Notes under the pieces: model-generated
Databases searched by the model: none
What the model saw: only the letters and a program-made list of their open reading frames with translations
What the model was told of the DNA's origin: nothing
Program-made: the position numbers and the translations under genes
NCBI GenBank assembly: GCA_003602415.1
Contig: QQSK01000007.1
Location: 56,601 to 116,086 of the forward strand
Source: Candidatus Poseidoniales archaeon
GTDB taxonomy: Archaea; Thermoplasmatota; Poseidoniia; Poseidoniales; Poseidoniaceae
Direction of reading: 5' to 3'
DNA length: 59,486 nt
In this document: in pieces, positions 46,444 through 54,271 of the stretch
Layout of the letters: every line of letters begins with the position of its first letter
Numbering within the stretch: position 1 is the stretch's first letter

Positions 46444-48158
46444 TGCCAGATGAGGAACTCAAATTCCAAAGGGGAGACCTTGAATCGGTCATGGCTGCCC
46501 ATCCTCACGTAGCACAGTGGGTCAGTGATTTTGAGGCAAAATATGGTAGTCGTCCATATTACTACGGCCCTCTAGACCGTGACGCTCGCAAAATTGAGCC
46601 AATGAATCTGATTTATATCACTAAAGAACCGATTTTTGTTCACATGTATCGCCCTGTTGATTCTGATGGTTCAGAAGGGCAAACGCTGTGGTTTGGTCTT
46701 GAACCTCAACTCACAGATGAAGAAGAAAATATTCGCAGAACATTGATCGAAGTTCTACTTCAAGAAGCTCCAAGTGCTCCTTCCTTTACTACGGACGATG
46801 AATTCGAGAATATCTTGTCTGGAATGATTGATAGATATACAATTCTAGACAGCGATGCAAGGTCTGCAACACGTCGACAAGGGCGTGTATGGGAAGTCTT
46901 GGGAATGGATGACAAAAGAATCACCGTAACCAAAGAACAGCGAGATAGATTGCGCTATACCATTATTCGAGATTTAATCCGAAATGGACCGTTAGAGCCT
47001 TTGCTTTCTGACGAAATGCTGGAAGATATTCACTCGGTTGGATTGAAACATGTTCACATGGATCACAAAGTGTTTGGAATGGTGACTTCCAATATCAGAT
47101 TCCGAGAAAGAGATCTGCTTGCTAGATATTTGCGTGCGATGTCTGAGCGTATTGGACGCCCAGTTTCCGATAACAAACCAATTATTGACGGTGCATTGCT
47201 TGACGGTTCTCGTATCAACATCATATTCTCAGACGATGTATCTATGCTAGGTCCATCTTTCACTATCAGAAAGTTCGCTGAAGAAACAATTTCTGTAACT
47301 CAGTTGGTCCAATGGGGTACTATGAGTGCACAGGTTGCTGCATACATTTGGATGTGCTTAGAATTCGGTATGTCGGTATTGGTTAGTGGAGAAACAGCGT
47401 CTGGTAAGACTACTACATTGAATGCGATACTTCCTTTCATTGACCATAACGTAAAGATATACTCTGCAGAAGATACTCCTGAAGTAAAAGTACGACACAA
47501 AATATGGCAACGATTGGTCACTCGAGATTCTAAGAACGAAGAGAGCAGAGTTGAAATGTTCGATTTGCTAAAAGCGGCATTACGTTCTCGACCAAGATAC
47601 ATCATCATCGGTGAAATACGTGGTGTAGAAGGTGCAACTGCATTCCAGGCTATGCAGACTGGTCACCCAGTTATTGCAACTTTCCACGCATCCTCCATCG
47701 TCAAAATGATTCAGAGATTTACCGGTGACCCAATCAATGTTCCAATCCGTTTCTTCGATAACCTAAACTTCGCAATTTTCCAAGAAGTTGTAGAATTGAA
47801 TGGTGGAATTGCAAGGCGTATTACCGGTATTGACGAGGTTATTGGTTACAATAAGCACAGTGATGGTGTATTGACCAGAGGTATGTTCGAATGGGACCCA
47901 ATCAAAGACAAGCACTACTTCCGTGGTATGTTCCAATCTCACTTGTTAGAGAACAAAATCGCTGCATTAGCTGGTTTTGAAAACAAGAGAGATGTGTATG
48001 ACGAAGTGATGCGTAGAACCGAGGCAATTCAAACAATGGTCGATAGAGGTTTGACTCATTATGACGATGTTTTCGATTTGCTGAATCTGTACTACAATGG
48101 TGGCTGGGAAGCCTTCCGAGCCGCAATAGACACTTGGGTCAGTATCACTGAACGCTGA
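46443..48158 (+). CDS. arlI: ArlI, archaellum assembly and motor ATPase
   Basis: A 571-residue type-II-secretion-family ATPase. Walker A is LVSGETASGKTTTLNAILPF (about 315-334), followed by an Asp box (YSAEDTPEVKV) and Walker B RPRYIIIGEIRGVEG. The His box AMQTGHPVIATFHA is intact, so the enzyme should be active. ArlI powers both filament assembly and rotation. The N-terminal domain carries the PLEPLLSDEMLEDIHSVG strand-helix seen in this family. The reading frame follows ArlH with a 1-base overlap, and ArlJ begins 17 bases downstream. Confidence 0.96.
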   Translation: MPDEELKFQRGDLESVMAAHPHVAQWVSDFEAKYGSRPYYYGPLDRDARKIEPMNLIYITKEPIFVHMYRPVDSDGSEGQTLWFGLEPQLTDEEENIRRTLIEVLLQEAPSAPSFTTDDEFENILSGMIDRYTILDSDARSATRRQGRVWEVLGMDDKRITVTKEQRDRLRYTIIRDLIRNGPLEPLLSDEMLEDIHSVGLKHVHMDHKVFGMVTSNIRFRERDLLARYLRAMSERIGRPVSDNKPIIDGALLDGSRINIIFSDDVSMLGPSFTIRKFAEETISVTQLVQWGTMSAQVAAYIWMCLEFGMSVLVSGETASGKTTTLNAILPFIDHNVKIYSAEDTPEVKVRHKIWQRLVTRDSKNEESRVEMFDLLKAALRSRPRYIIIGEIRGVEGATAFQAMQTGHPVIATFHASSIVKMIQRFTGDPINVPIRFFDNLNFAIFQEVVELNGGIARRITGIDEVIGYNKHSDGVLTRGMFEWDPIKDKHYFRGMFQSHLLENKIAALAGFENKRDVYDEVMRRTEAIQTMVDRGLTHYDDVFDLLNLYYNGGWEAFRAAIDTWVSITER

Positions 48159-48174
48159 ATTTGGAGATGATAAA

Positions 48175-49983
48175 ATGGAACGAATGGCGATATGGCAAAT
48201 CGCCTTGCGCCGTTTGGAAATGCCTGTTTCCAGATTCTTAGTATTCTTCGTTTTACCTTCGGCTCTAGCAGGATTAATCTCTGCGGCTTTGATGATTTGG
48301 CTTACAGGCGGATTTTCTGAAGGCGGCCTATTTGCTGGATTTACAGGGATATTCTTGTTGATTCTACTTCCTTTGCTAACGGGTGGCGCTGCGATTTATT
48401 TCCCGGTTCTTGAAGTCAATCGTTCGGCGTTGAAGATTGAGAAAGAAATGCACATGTTCATCACAAGAATGGGTATTTTATCTCTAGGTGAAGTTGGAGC
48501 AAGTACCATTTTCGATATCTTACGTCAGATGAAAGATTATGGTGAATTAGCACAAGAGGTCAAGCGAATTGAAACTCTTGTAGACAAATGGCATACATCT
48601 CTTCCTGAAGCTGCTAGAATAGTTGCTCAGCAATCTCCTTCACCACTATGGTCTGATTTCCTAGATCGAATGGCTTTCTCTATTGAAGCAGGTCAGCCTA
48701 TCGATGCTTTCATGCGTGCTGAGCAGGAAACTGTTGCTGAACAGTACAATACACTCTACGATACTAGATTAGAGAGTGTTGACACCATGAAAGAAATCTA
48801 CGTTTCTTTGGTTTCAGCAGGTCTATTCGGATTGGTAGTGGCTGGTATTCACTTGGTCTTGTTCGAGATTGGTACTGGAGGGGATGAGACTCCAATCGAG
48901 GTTGCAACACGCATTAGATGGTTATTGCTTGCAGGATTCTTGTTCGTGATTATTCAAATCGGTGCACTATTTGCATTTAGAGCCACCATTCCAGATGACC
49001 AGACATTCGCTAGAGATGAGTTTGAAACTCCGTTCCGACTATTGTTTAGGCAAACATGGTTAGGTGCAGGAATAGTTAGTATTCTCCTTCTGTTGCTGAC
49101 CATTGGTGTAGTAATCACGTATTGGGAAGGACTGACCTTGAGTTGGGACAAATATGGTTTGATTTTGCTAGCAATACCGCTTACTCCTTTACTCATACCT
49201 TCTACTTTAGTTCAAAGAGAAGAAAGGAAGGTTCTTCGAAGAGATGAAGCATATCCTGATTTTATTCGTGCTCTTGGCGGTACTGCTCAGGCTAGAAGTG
49301 CTGAACCAAGCGCCACAATCAAAGCATTGCGTGGAATCGACTTTGGAATGTTAGACGCATCGATAGATCGCTTAGAGAAGCGGCTATCAACTAGAATCGA
49401 TAGTGAAAGAGCATGGGATTATTTCGCAGCTGACACAAATTCTGCTGTAATTTCCAGATACAATCGAATTTACATTGAAGGTTCACAATCTTCAGGTGAA
49501 CCTGCAGCAACTGCAGATTTGGTTTCTCGTTCGATTACCAACCTTCTATCATTACGCAGAAGAAGAAGTCTATCCGCATCTACGATGTGGGGTGTTGCTC
49601 TTGGATTGCTAATCTCGTCAGTTGTTTCTTTGAATGTAACAATATCAATTGTACTTCAATTGGGAGAAACCATCGCAGGAGTTGCTTCAAGCCTTGCAGA
49701 ATCAACAGATATCGGCTCAATAACAGATGCAGCGGGTGGTTTCGTGTTACCTGTTATGGAAGACCCCAGTGCGGTTGAAAACAATATTTTCATGTTCAAA
49801 GTCATAGCATCAATACTAATTTTGATTCAAGTATTAGCCGTCTCTTTTATTGCAACTCGTCTACGAGGTGGAGGATTCACTAGTGCTATTGGTCAAATGA
49901 TTCAGTTGCTTTGGATTGCCGCATTAGCCAGTTTAGTTTCATCATTCATCTTGGATGGCGCTTCCAGTTTGTTCACTACATGA
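48175..49983 (+). CDS. arlJ: ArlJ, archaellum polytopic membrane platform protein
   Basis: A 602-residue membrane protein with two TadC/GspF-like helical cytoplasmic regions (LEVNRSALKIEKEMHMFITR; RDEAYPDFIRALGGTAQARS) separated and flanked by hydrophobic segments: two near the N-terminus, about four in the middle (including LLLAGFLFVIIQIGALFAF) and three near the C-terminus. ArlJ is the membrane core on which ArlI and ArlH dock and around which the filament grows. It begins with ATG after a GGAGATGA-type site. The next genes on the strand are two very small ones. Confidence 0.94.
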   Translation: MERMAIWQIALRRLEMPVSRFLVFFVLPSALAGLISAALMIWLTGGFSEGGLFAGFTGIFLLILLPLLTGGAAIYFPVLEVNRSALKIEKEMHMFITRMGILSLGEVGASTIFDILRQMKDYGELAQEVKRIETLVDKWHTSLPEAARIVAQQSPSPLWSDFLDRMAFSIEAGQPIDAFMRAEQETVAEQYNTLYDTRLESVDTMKEIYVSLVSAGLFGLVVAGIHLVLFEIGTGGDETPIEVATRIRWLLLAGFLFVIIQIGALFAFRATIPDDQTFARDEFETPFRLLFRQTWLGAGIVSILLLLLTIGVVITYWEGLTLSWDKYGLILLAIPLTPLLIPSTLVQREERKVLRRDEAYPDFIRALGGTAQARSAEPSATIKALRGIDFGMLDASIDRLEKRLSTRIDSERAWDYFAADTNSAVISRYNRIYIEGSQSSGEPAATADLVSRSITNLLSLRRRRSLSASTMWGVALGLLISSVVSLNVTISIVLQLGETIAGVASSLAESTDIGSITDAAGGFVLPVMEDPSAVENNIFMFKVIASILILIQVLAVSFIATRLRGGGFTSAIGQMIQLLWIAALASLVSSFILDGASSLFTT

Positions 49984-50051
49984 AAATAGAATATAGTCTA
50001 GTATCTATCCTACTAAGATAGATGACATCTCTATGTTGTCTGTGCACAACC

Positions 50052-50171
50052 ATGGCAGAAATTGTACATTGGGTTGCTTTCACAGTAGAACTGCTAATTG
50101 CAGGATTGCTAATGTTTTGGGGATTCAGGTTAATGAAAGAAGGTTGGATTCAGCAAAGGAAGTTGGCGTAA
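50052..50171 (+). CDS. 39-residue single-helix membrane protein after ArlJ
   Basis: A very short open frame: ATG at 50052, TAA at 50169-50171. The peptide reads MAEIVHWVAFTVELLIAGLL and continues MFWGFRLMKEGWIQQRKLA. It has one hydrophobic helix (about 7-27) followed by a positively charged tail, the expected shape of a small inner-membrane protein with N-out/C-in topology. The final A of its stop codon is the first base of the next ATG (TAATG), suggesting coupled translation. It lies 68 bases after arlJ on the same strand. No family is known to me. Confidence 0.55.
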   Translation: MAEIVHWVAFTVELLIAGLLMFWGFRLMKEGWIQQRKLA

Positions 50172-50452
50172 TGATCGATGAATTTACTCCTGCCTATTCT
50201 CGTTCTTGGACTGAGATTGAATGGATGCTCGCTGAGGCACAAGAGCAAATGTATGAACAAAAATCAAAATTCCAACATCGTAAAAGAGTCAAGGATAAGG
50301 ACGGTTGCAGAAGGGCTGCTGCAAAATATGCCAGAGCAAAAGGTATGGCGGATGTCCTACTTTGGGTATTAGGTGGGCCGGGGGTAATCGACCCAATGAG
50401 AGGGTTTGAAGATGTTAGCGAGAGTTCATCTCTTCAGCAATTCTCTTCTTAG
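50171..50452 (+). CDS. Small helical basic protein at the end of the archaellum run
   Basis: Not recognised. It has 93 residues. Predicted mostly helix: IEWMLAEAQEQMYEQKSKFQ then HRKRVKDKDGCRRAAAKYAR, with a hydrophobic patch MADVLLWVLGGPGVIDP. The start at ATG 50171 (TAATG overlap with the 39-residue gene) is preferred over the longer open frame from 50033, which reads through the small gene in another frame. The 3' end overlaps the convergent nth gene by 38 bases. A role with the tiny membrane protein is likely from coupling; nothing more can be said. Confidence 0.55.
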   Translation: MIDEFTPAYSRSWTEIEWMLAEAQEQMYEQKSKFQHRKRVKDKDGCRRAAAKYARAKGMADVLLWVLGGPGVIDPMRGFEDVSESSSLQQFSS

Positions 50453-51068
50453 TTGCTGCCCATGAACAAATTGGACACTTTGTTAGGTCATGATTTCTAG
50501 CAGGACAGTATTCTCTGCCAAAGAATATAATTTGAAGATGTAATTTGTTCCAGGATTCCTTTGGGAAAATAGCCTTGAGGTCCTTTTCAGTTTTGACAAC
50601 ATTTGTCCCATTGGATAATCCCCATCGTGCTGCAAGTCTGTGGATGTGGGTGTCGATTGGGAATGCGGGAACACCAAATGCTTGAGCCATCACAACACCT
50701 GCTGTTTTGTGACCGACTCCTGGCAACCCCTCTAGTCCTTCGAAGGTGTTAGGAATTTGACCCTCGTATGAATCGACAAGAATTTTAGATAACTTGGATA
50801 TGTTTCTAGCTTTTGTAGGTGCTAGACCTACTTCTCTGATAATTCCTTGAATTGTTTCAGGTGATAGTTTGGACATACTCTGTGCATCTGGGCCTTGGCG
50901 GAAAAGTTCTGGAGTGACTTGGTTGACTTTCTTATCAGTGGTTTGAGCACTCATGAGTACAGCGACAAGCAATTGGAATGGGTTTTCATGGTCTAGAGGC
51001 ACGGGCGTTTCAGGATAATACTCTTCGAGCATTTCCAAAATGATCGATGCCTTTTCAGAACGCTTCAT
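50415..51068 (-). CDS. nth: Endonuclease III-like DNA glycosylase/AP lyase
   Basis: A 217-residue base-excision-repair enzyme. It has the helix-hairpin-helix LEGLPGVGHKTAGVVMAQAF with the catalytic Lys in GHKTAG, and the catalytic Asp in FPIDTHIHRLAARWGLS. It removes oxidised pyrimidines and cuts at abasic sites. The usual Fe-S loop (C-x6-C-x2-C-x5-C) is replaced by CPARNHDLTKCPICSW, with three cysteines at changed spacing and no fourth, so a standard 4Fe-4S cluster is doubtful. The length (about 210) is otherwise normal. It is preceded on the same strand by a small membrane protein and polX. Confidence 0.93.
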   Translation of the reverse strand: MKRSEKASIILEMLEEYYPETPVPLDHENPFQLLVAVLMSAQTTDKKVNQVTPELFRQGPDAQSMSKLSPETIQGIIREVGLAPTKARNISKLSKILVDSYEGQIPNTFEGLEGLPGVGHKTAGVVMAQAFGVPAFPIDTHIHRLAARWGLSNGTNVVKTEKDLKAIFPKESWNKLHLQIIFFGREYCPARNHDLTKCPICSWAATKKRIAEEMNSR

Positions 51069-51072
51069 GTTA

Positions 51073-51288
51073 TCATCCCTGATACTTTACACCGTATTCT
51101 TCACCATTTACCCATGACCATAAGAATCCTATGAACACAAATCCAAAGGGAACGATGTTACAGAAAAATACTACTTCGAGCGAATAATTGTCCTCGACTC
51201 CACCAGTTGCTAGCCATCCCAGATATCCAACGATAGTCCCAGGGAATATCGATAAGAATCCAATAATTAATGCTCTCAAAAACCTCAT
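51073..51288 (-). CDS. Small two-helix membrane protein
   Basis: A 71-residue protein with two hydrophobic segments (ALIIGFLSIFPGTIVGYLGW and EVVFFCNIVPFGFVFIGFLW) and a short polar tail. It fits exactly between polX (stop 51289) and nth (start 51068) with almost no spacer, supporting a real gene in a polX-small protein-nth operon. No family recognised; the function is unknown. Confidence 0.5.
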   Translation of the reverse strand: MRFLRALIIGFLSIFPGTIVGYLGWLATGGVEDNYSLEVVFFCNIVPFGFVFIGFLWSWVNGEEYGVKYQG

Positions 51289-53184
51289 TCAATCACCCAA
51301 CCTCGATACTAACTCATCAGCGGAAAGAGAATTCAGAACATCAGCCTTCTCTAGCCAGCCCTTTCTAGCAACCATAACTCCATAGTCGATATCTCCAAGC
51401 CCTTGTATTGAATGTGCATCAGGGTTGATTACCACTGGCACATCTAATTCTTTGGCCCTCTTACAGAGTCTCCAATCTAAATCTAATCTGTATGGTGATG
51501 CATTTAGTTCAACGGCTTTCAGCGTGCCATCCTTATTTGCTTCAGACATGTATTCCAAAACAGTGTGTAAATCTACTTCGTAACCATCTCTGCCCTGAAG
51601 GATTCTTCCAGTAGGGTGGCCTAATACAGTGGTTGCAGGGTGGTCTAAGCACTTTAGAAGGTCCTCGGTATTCTGTGACTCATCACGGCTTCTCCAACGT
51701 CCCATTGCATGAACGCTGGCAACTACATAGTCGATTTGTGCTAGAACATCATCAGGATGGTCTAATTTACCGTCTTCTAGAATGTCGGATTCAACTCCAC
51801 TGAATAATCGGAAATCGACCCCCTCATCTTTCCAGTTCTGATTGTATTGTTGCATTGTAGCATGTTGCGATAAGAGATCTTCAGCACTAGCTCCATGTGC
51901 AACGGTCAGGGTAGGGGAATGGTCAGCAATACCTAGCCAATTCCATCCCATTCTCTGAGCAGCGTCAGCCATTTGCTCTAAACTCGCTTCTCCGTCAGAA
52001 AGAGTTGTATGATTATGCAGTGCGCCTTTGATATTTGAAAGAGTGATTAAATCCGGTAAACTGTTTGTGGCTGATGCCTCCATCTCTCCCATATCCTCAC
52101 GCAATTCTGGCGTTACAAATTGTAGGCCCAAATGTTGGTAAATTTCTGATTCGGTTGAAGCAGGCAGAGAAGTTGCTGCAGCCTCAATTCCAGTTAATTC
52201 AGTCTCAGGCATCAATCCAAACTCATTCAATTTTAGCCCCTTGTCCTGAGCGGCTTGACGCATTCGTATGTTGTGCTCTTTTGAGCCTGTGAAGTAGGCT
52301 AGGGTGTAAGCAAAGACGTGAGGAGGGACTAATCTGACCTGAGCATCAATAGTTCCACCAGATTCAAGTTGCTCGTAACTTTCTCCTCCGATAGCATCCA
52401 GAACATTTGCATCTAAATGTCCCAAACTAAATCCTCCATCAAATATTGAAGTGTCCAAAATCACTGATACCTTAGAATCTCCAGCACCTTTGACATCAGC
52501 AATACCCTTCAAAGATAGAATCTCACTGGTTACCTTTTCAACATCTTCAGGCTGTACTGCTGCAACGATATCCAAATCTCCAATCGTTTCCTTTCTTCGA
52601 CGTGCTGAACCTGCCAATTCCGCTCTTTCGACACCATCTAAATCCATAATCATCGACAGGAATGTCTGTCCATATCTTAGACCAATATCCAATCTTCGAC
52701 GAGCTGAGAACCTAGCGAGTAAATCGATTCCGTCGAGTATTTTTTGCTGGCTCTTTGCTCCAAATCCTTTCATTGGAGCGACTTCGTTCTTGACGCATAC
52801 TTCTTGTAAATCTGCAACTGAAAGAACTCCCAGTTCATCATGTAGCATCTTGATTTTCTTTGGACCGACACCAGGTATACCTAGCATTTCAATTAGTCCA
52901 GCAGGTGTATTTTCATGCAACTCGACCCAATCTGTAGGCCATTCACCCTCCGCTACAGCCTGTGTTATTGCTGTGCCAAGGCCTTTGCCAATACCCTTCA
53001 AGTCGAAGATTTCACCACTGGCAACAAGTTCTCCCAAATCTTGAGAGAGCGAACCAATCAATCTCGAACCATTTTGGTAGGAACGGGTCCTGAACATGTT
53101 TGCTCCAGACAACTCCAGTAATACCGCCATCTGATGCAGAGCATTACTCACTTGGTTTCTACTGAAGAAAGGCGGCCCATTCAT
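51289..53184 (-). CDS. polX: Family X DNA polymerase with PHP domain (PolX)
   Basis: A 631-residue repair polymerase. N-terminal helical DNA-binding domain with HhH motifs (LKGIGKGLGTAI; LGIPGVGPKKIKML). The nucleotidyltransferase core has ELAGSARRRKETIGDLDIVA, holding the GS...GDLD metal-binding aspartates. The C-terminal PHP domain has ALHNHTTLSDGEASLEQMAD, WLGIADHSP, ASVHAMG, LGHPTGR and VVINPDAHS, so all its metal ligands seem intact. The PHP domain gives 3'-5' exonuclease or phosphatase activity. It fills short gaps in base-excision repair, in line with nth downstream on the same strand. ATG 53184 is preferred over the open extension to 53226. Confidence 0.95.
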   Translation of the reverse strand: MNGPPFFSRNQVSNALHQMAVLLELSGANMFRTRSYQNGSRLIGSLSQDLGELVASGEIFDLKGIGKGLGTAITQAVAEGEWPTDWVELHENTPAGLIEMLGIPGVGPKKIKMLHDELGVLSVADLQEVCVKNEVAPMKGFGAKSQQKILDGIDLLARFSARRRLDIGLRYGQTFLSMIMDLDGVERAELAGSARRRKETIGDLDIVAAVQPEDVEKVTSEILSLKGIADVKGAGDSKVSVILDTSIFDGGFSLGHLDANVLDAIGGESYEQLESGGTIDAQVRLVPPHVFAYTLAYFTGSKEHNIRMRQAAQDKGLKLNEFGLMPETELTGIEAAATSLPASTESEIYQHLGLQFVTPELREDMGEMEASATNSLPDLITLSNIKGALHNHTTLSDGEASLEQMADAAQRMGWNWLGIADHSPTLTVAHGASAEDLLSQHATMQQYNQNWKDEGVDFRLFSGVESDILEDGKLDHPDDVLAQIDYVVASVHAMGRWRSRDESQNTEDLLKCLDHPATTVLGHPTGRILQGRDGYEVDLHTVLEYMSEANKDGTLKAVELNASPYRLDLDWRLCKRAKELDVPVVINPDAHSIQGLGDIDYGVMVARKGWLEKADVLNSLSADELVSRLGD

Positions 53185-53270
53185 CCGCGGCTTGGGTAGA
53201 GTCCAAGATGCGCCTGCCATGCACATTCCACTGCGTGATGGTTGAAGAACCCCTGCCTACTGGCATAGGT

Positions 53271-53600
53271 ATGGTCGAGGTCGAAACCATCGAGATTCTT
53301 GCACAATCAATGTGCTTTATTTCGTTGACTGCGTTCATATTCATCGCTACATTTTCGCGAAGCGAGAAATTGGAATTAATGGCGCAGAATTTCATTATGG
53401 TCTCATTATTGATCACCGCAGCAATCATGTGGTGGTTATCTTCCTCTGGGGGTGAATTATGGGGCTCAAACTATCTTCCAAAGCCGCTTTCGGTTGTTTG
53501 TATTATCATAGCCATAGCGGCTAGGCTCAATATCAAAGGACAAAATATCTCATTCGGGGCAAACCCTCACAATATTGGAAAGAATGATGAAAAGGAATAA
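53271..53600 (+). CDS. Hypothetical three-helix membrane protein
   Basis: A 109-residue protein from ATG 53271 (ATG 53238 is possible). It has three hydrophobic helices (SMCFISLTAFIFIATF; FIMVSLLITAAIMWWL; LSVVCIIIAIAARL) with a polar C-terminal tail ending in KNDEKE. No family recognised. It is divergent from polX and convergent with the Nfu-like gene, with no spacer between the two stops. Confidence 0.5.
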   Translation: MVEVETIEILAQSMCFISLTAFIFIATFSRSEKLELMAQNFIMVSLLITAAIMWWLSSSGGELWGSNYLPKPLSVVCIIIAIAARLNIKGQNISFGANPHNIGKNDEKE

Positions 53601-53903
53601 TCAGATTATTTCGCCTTCTTTATTCGCTTCATCTGCCATTTTTTGGTCTATGAATGTGCGCATGTATTCTGGTAATTCTCCATTTACGAATACTACATCA
53701 TTAACCGATTCTAATTGCTTCAAAGAATAATAAATCTGCATTGCAGTCATTGGAGTAGATGAACAACCTACGCATCCTCCATCGAGAGATAGCATTACAT
53801 TTCCATCCGCTGTATCGATGACGGTAACTACTCCATCGTGTGCATCAAGAATCTCTTGAACAGGTCCGATCTCTTTGAGAACTTCCTCTGCAGTGATGGC
53901 CAT
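53601..53903 (-). CDS. NifU-like (Nfu) Fe-S scaffold domain protein
   Basis: A 100-residue protein made of one Nfu domain: EEVLKEIGPVQEILDAHDG at the start, then the strand VMLSLDGGCVGCSSTPMTAM with the CxxC pair that holds a bridging 4Fe-4S cluster. Nfu proteins carry and hand over Fe-S clusters to client enzymes; the Fe-S oxidoreductase at 3.6 kb would be one possible client. The ATG at 53903 (MAITAEEVL) is preferred over the extension to 53933. The HMA protein is divergent about 70 bases away. Confidence 0.88.
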   Translation of the reverse strand: MAITAEEVLKEIGPVQEILDAHDGVVTVIDTADGNVMLSLDGGCVGCSSTPMTAMQIYYSLKQLESVNDVVFVNGELPEYMRTFIDQKMADEANKEGEII

Positions 53904-53971
53904 GTATCTGGGCACTGACCACTCATCTATCAACCATCGTATTCAAGTCGAGATGCAATATCAGGTAATAT

Positions 53972-54190
53972 ATGGGATTATTTTCGAAAGCGGAGACCTT
54001 TGAATTCAAAGTTGCAGGCATGGACTGCGGTGGCTGTGAAAGAAAGGTAATGATTGCATTGACAGGGATTACAGGAGTCAAGAAAGTCGAAGCTTCTGCT
54101 AGCGAAGGTTCTGTAGTTGTCAAGGCAAAAGGTGTGGATTCCCAAACAATTAGTGACGCGATAAATGGCGTCGGCTTCACCGTACAATGA
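53972..54190 (+). CDS. Heavy-metal-associated (HMA) domain protein, CopZ-like
   Basis: A 72-residue ferredoxin-fold protein. The metal site GMDCGGCERKV (MxCxxC, about 17-27) and the end SDAINGVGFTV are the classic HMA pattern. Such single-domain proteins carry Cu(I) or another soft metal to ATPases or enzymes. No copper ATPase lies in the window. A short charged leader (MGLFSKAETFEF) precedes the domain. It is upstream of the pyrophosphatase with an 81-base gap. Confidence 0.88.
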   Translation: MGLFSKAETFEFKVAGMDCGGCERKVMIALTGITGVKKVEASASEGSVVVKAKGVDSQTISDAINGVGFTVQ

Positions 54191-54271
54191 CTCCAAAACG
54201 ACTCATAGCGTCAATTTTCATAGGGATGTCCTTATGAAGGGGACTTTGGTCGGCGGGCAACAGGTGTAATT

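Noticed and set aside
51188-51385. Plus-strand open frame across the polX-small protein junction
   Set aside because: It crosses two minus-strand genes that together form a convincing operon, and its peptide has no protein-like features.
53159-53428. Minus-strand open frame at the polX start region
   Set aside because: It overlaps both the polX N-terminus and the divergent membrane-protein gene in another frame. The membrane-helix pattern of the plus-strand gene is more convincing.
54227-54243. Imperfect hairpin upstream of the pyrophosphatase as a riboswitch
   Set aside because: It is a single bulged stem of about six pairs without any known riboswitch core; the gap of 81 bases is short for one.
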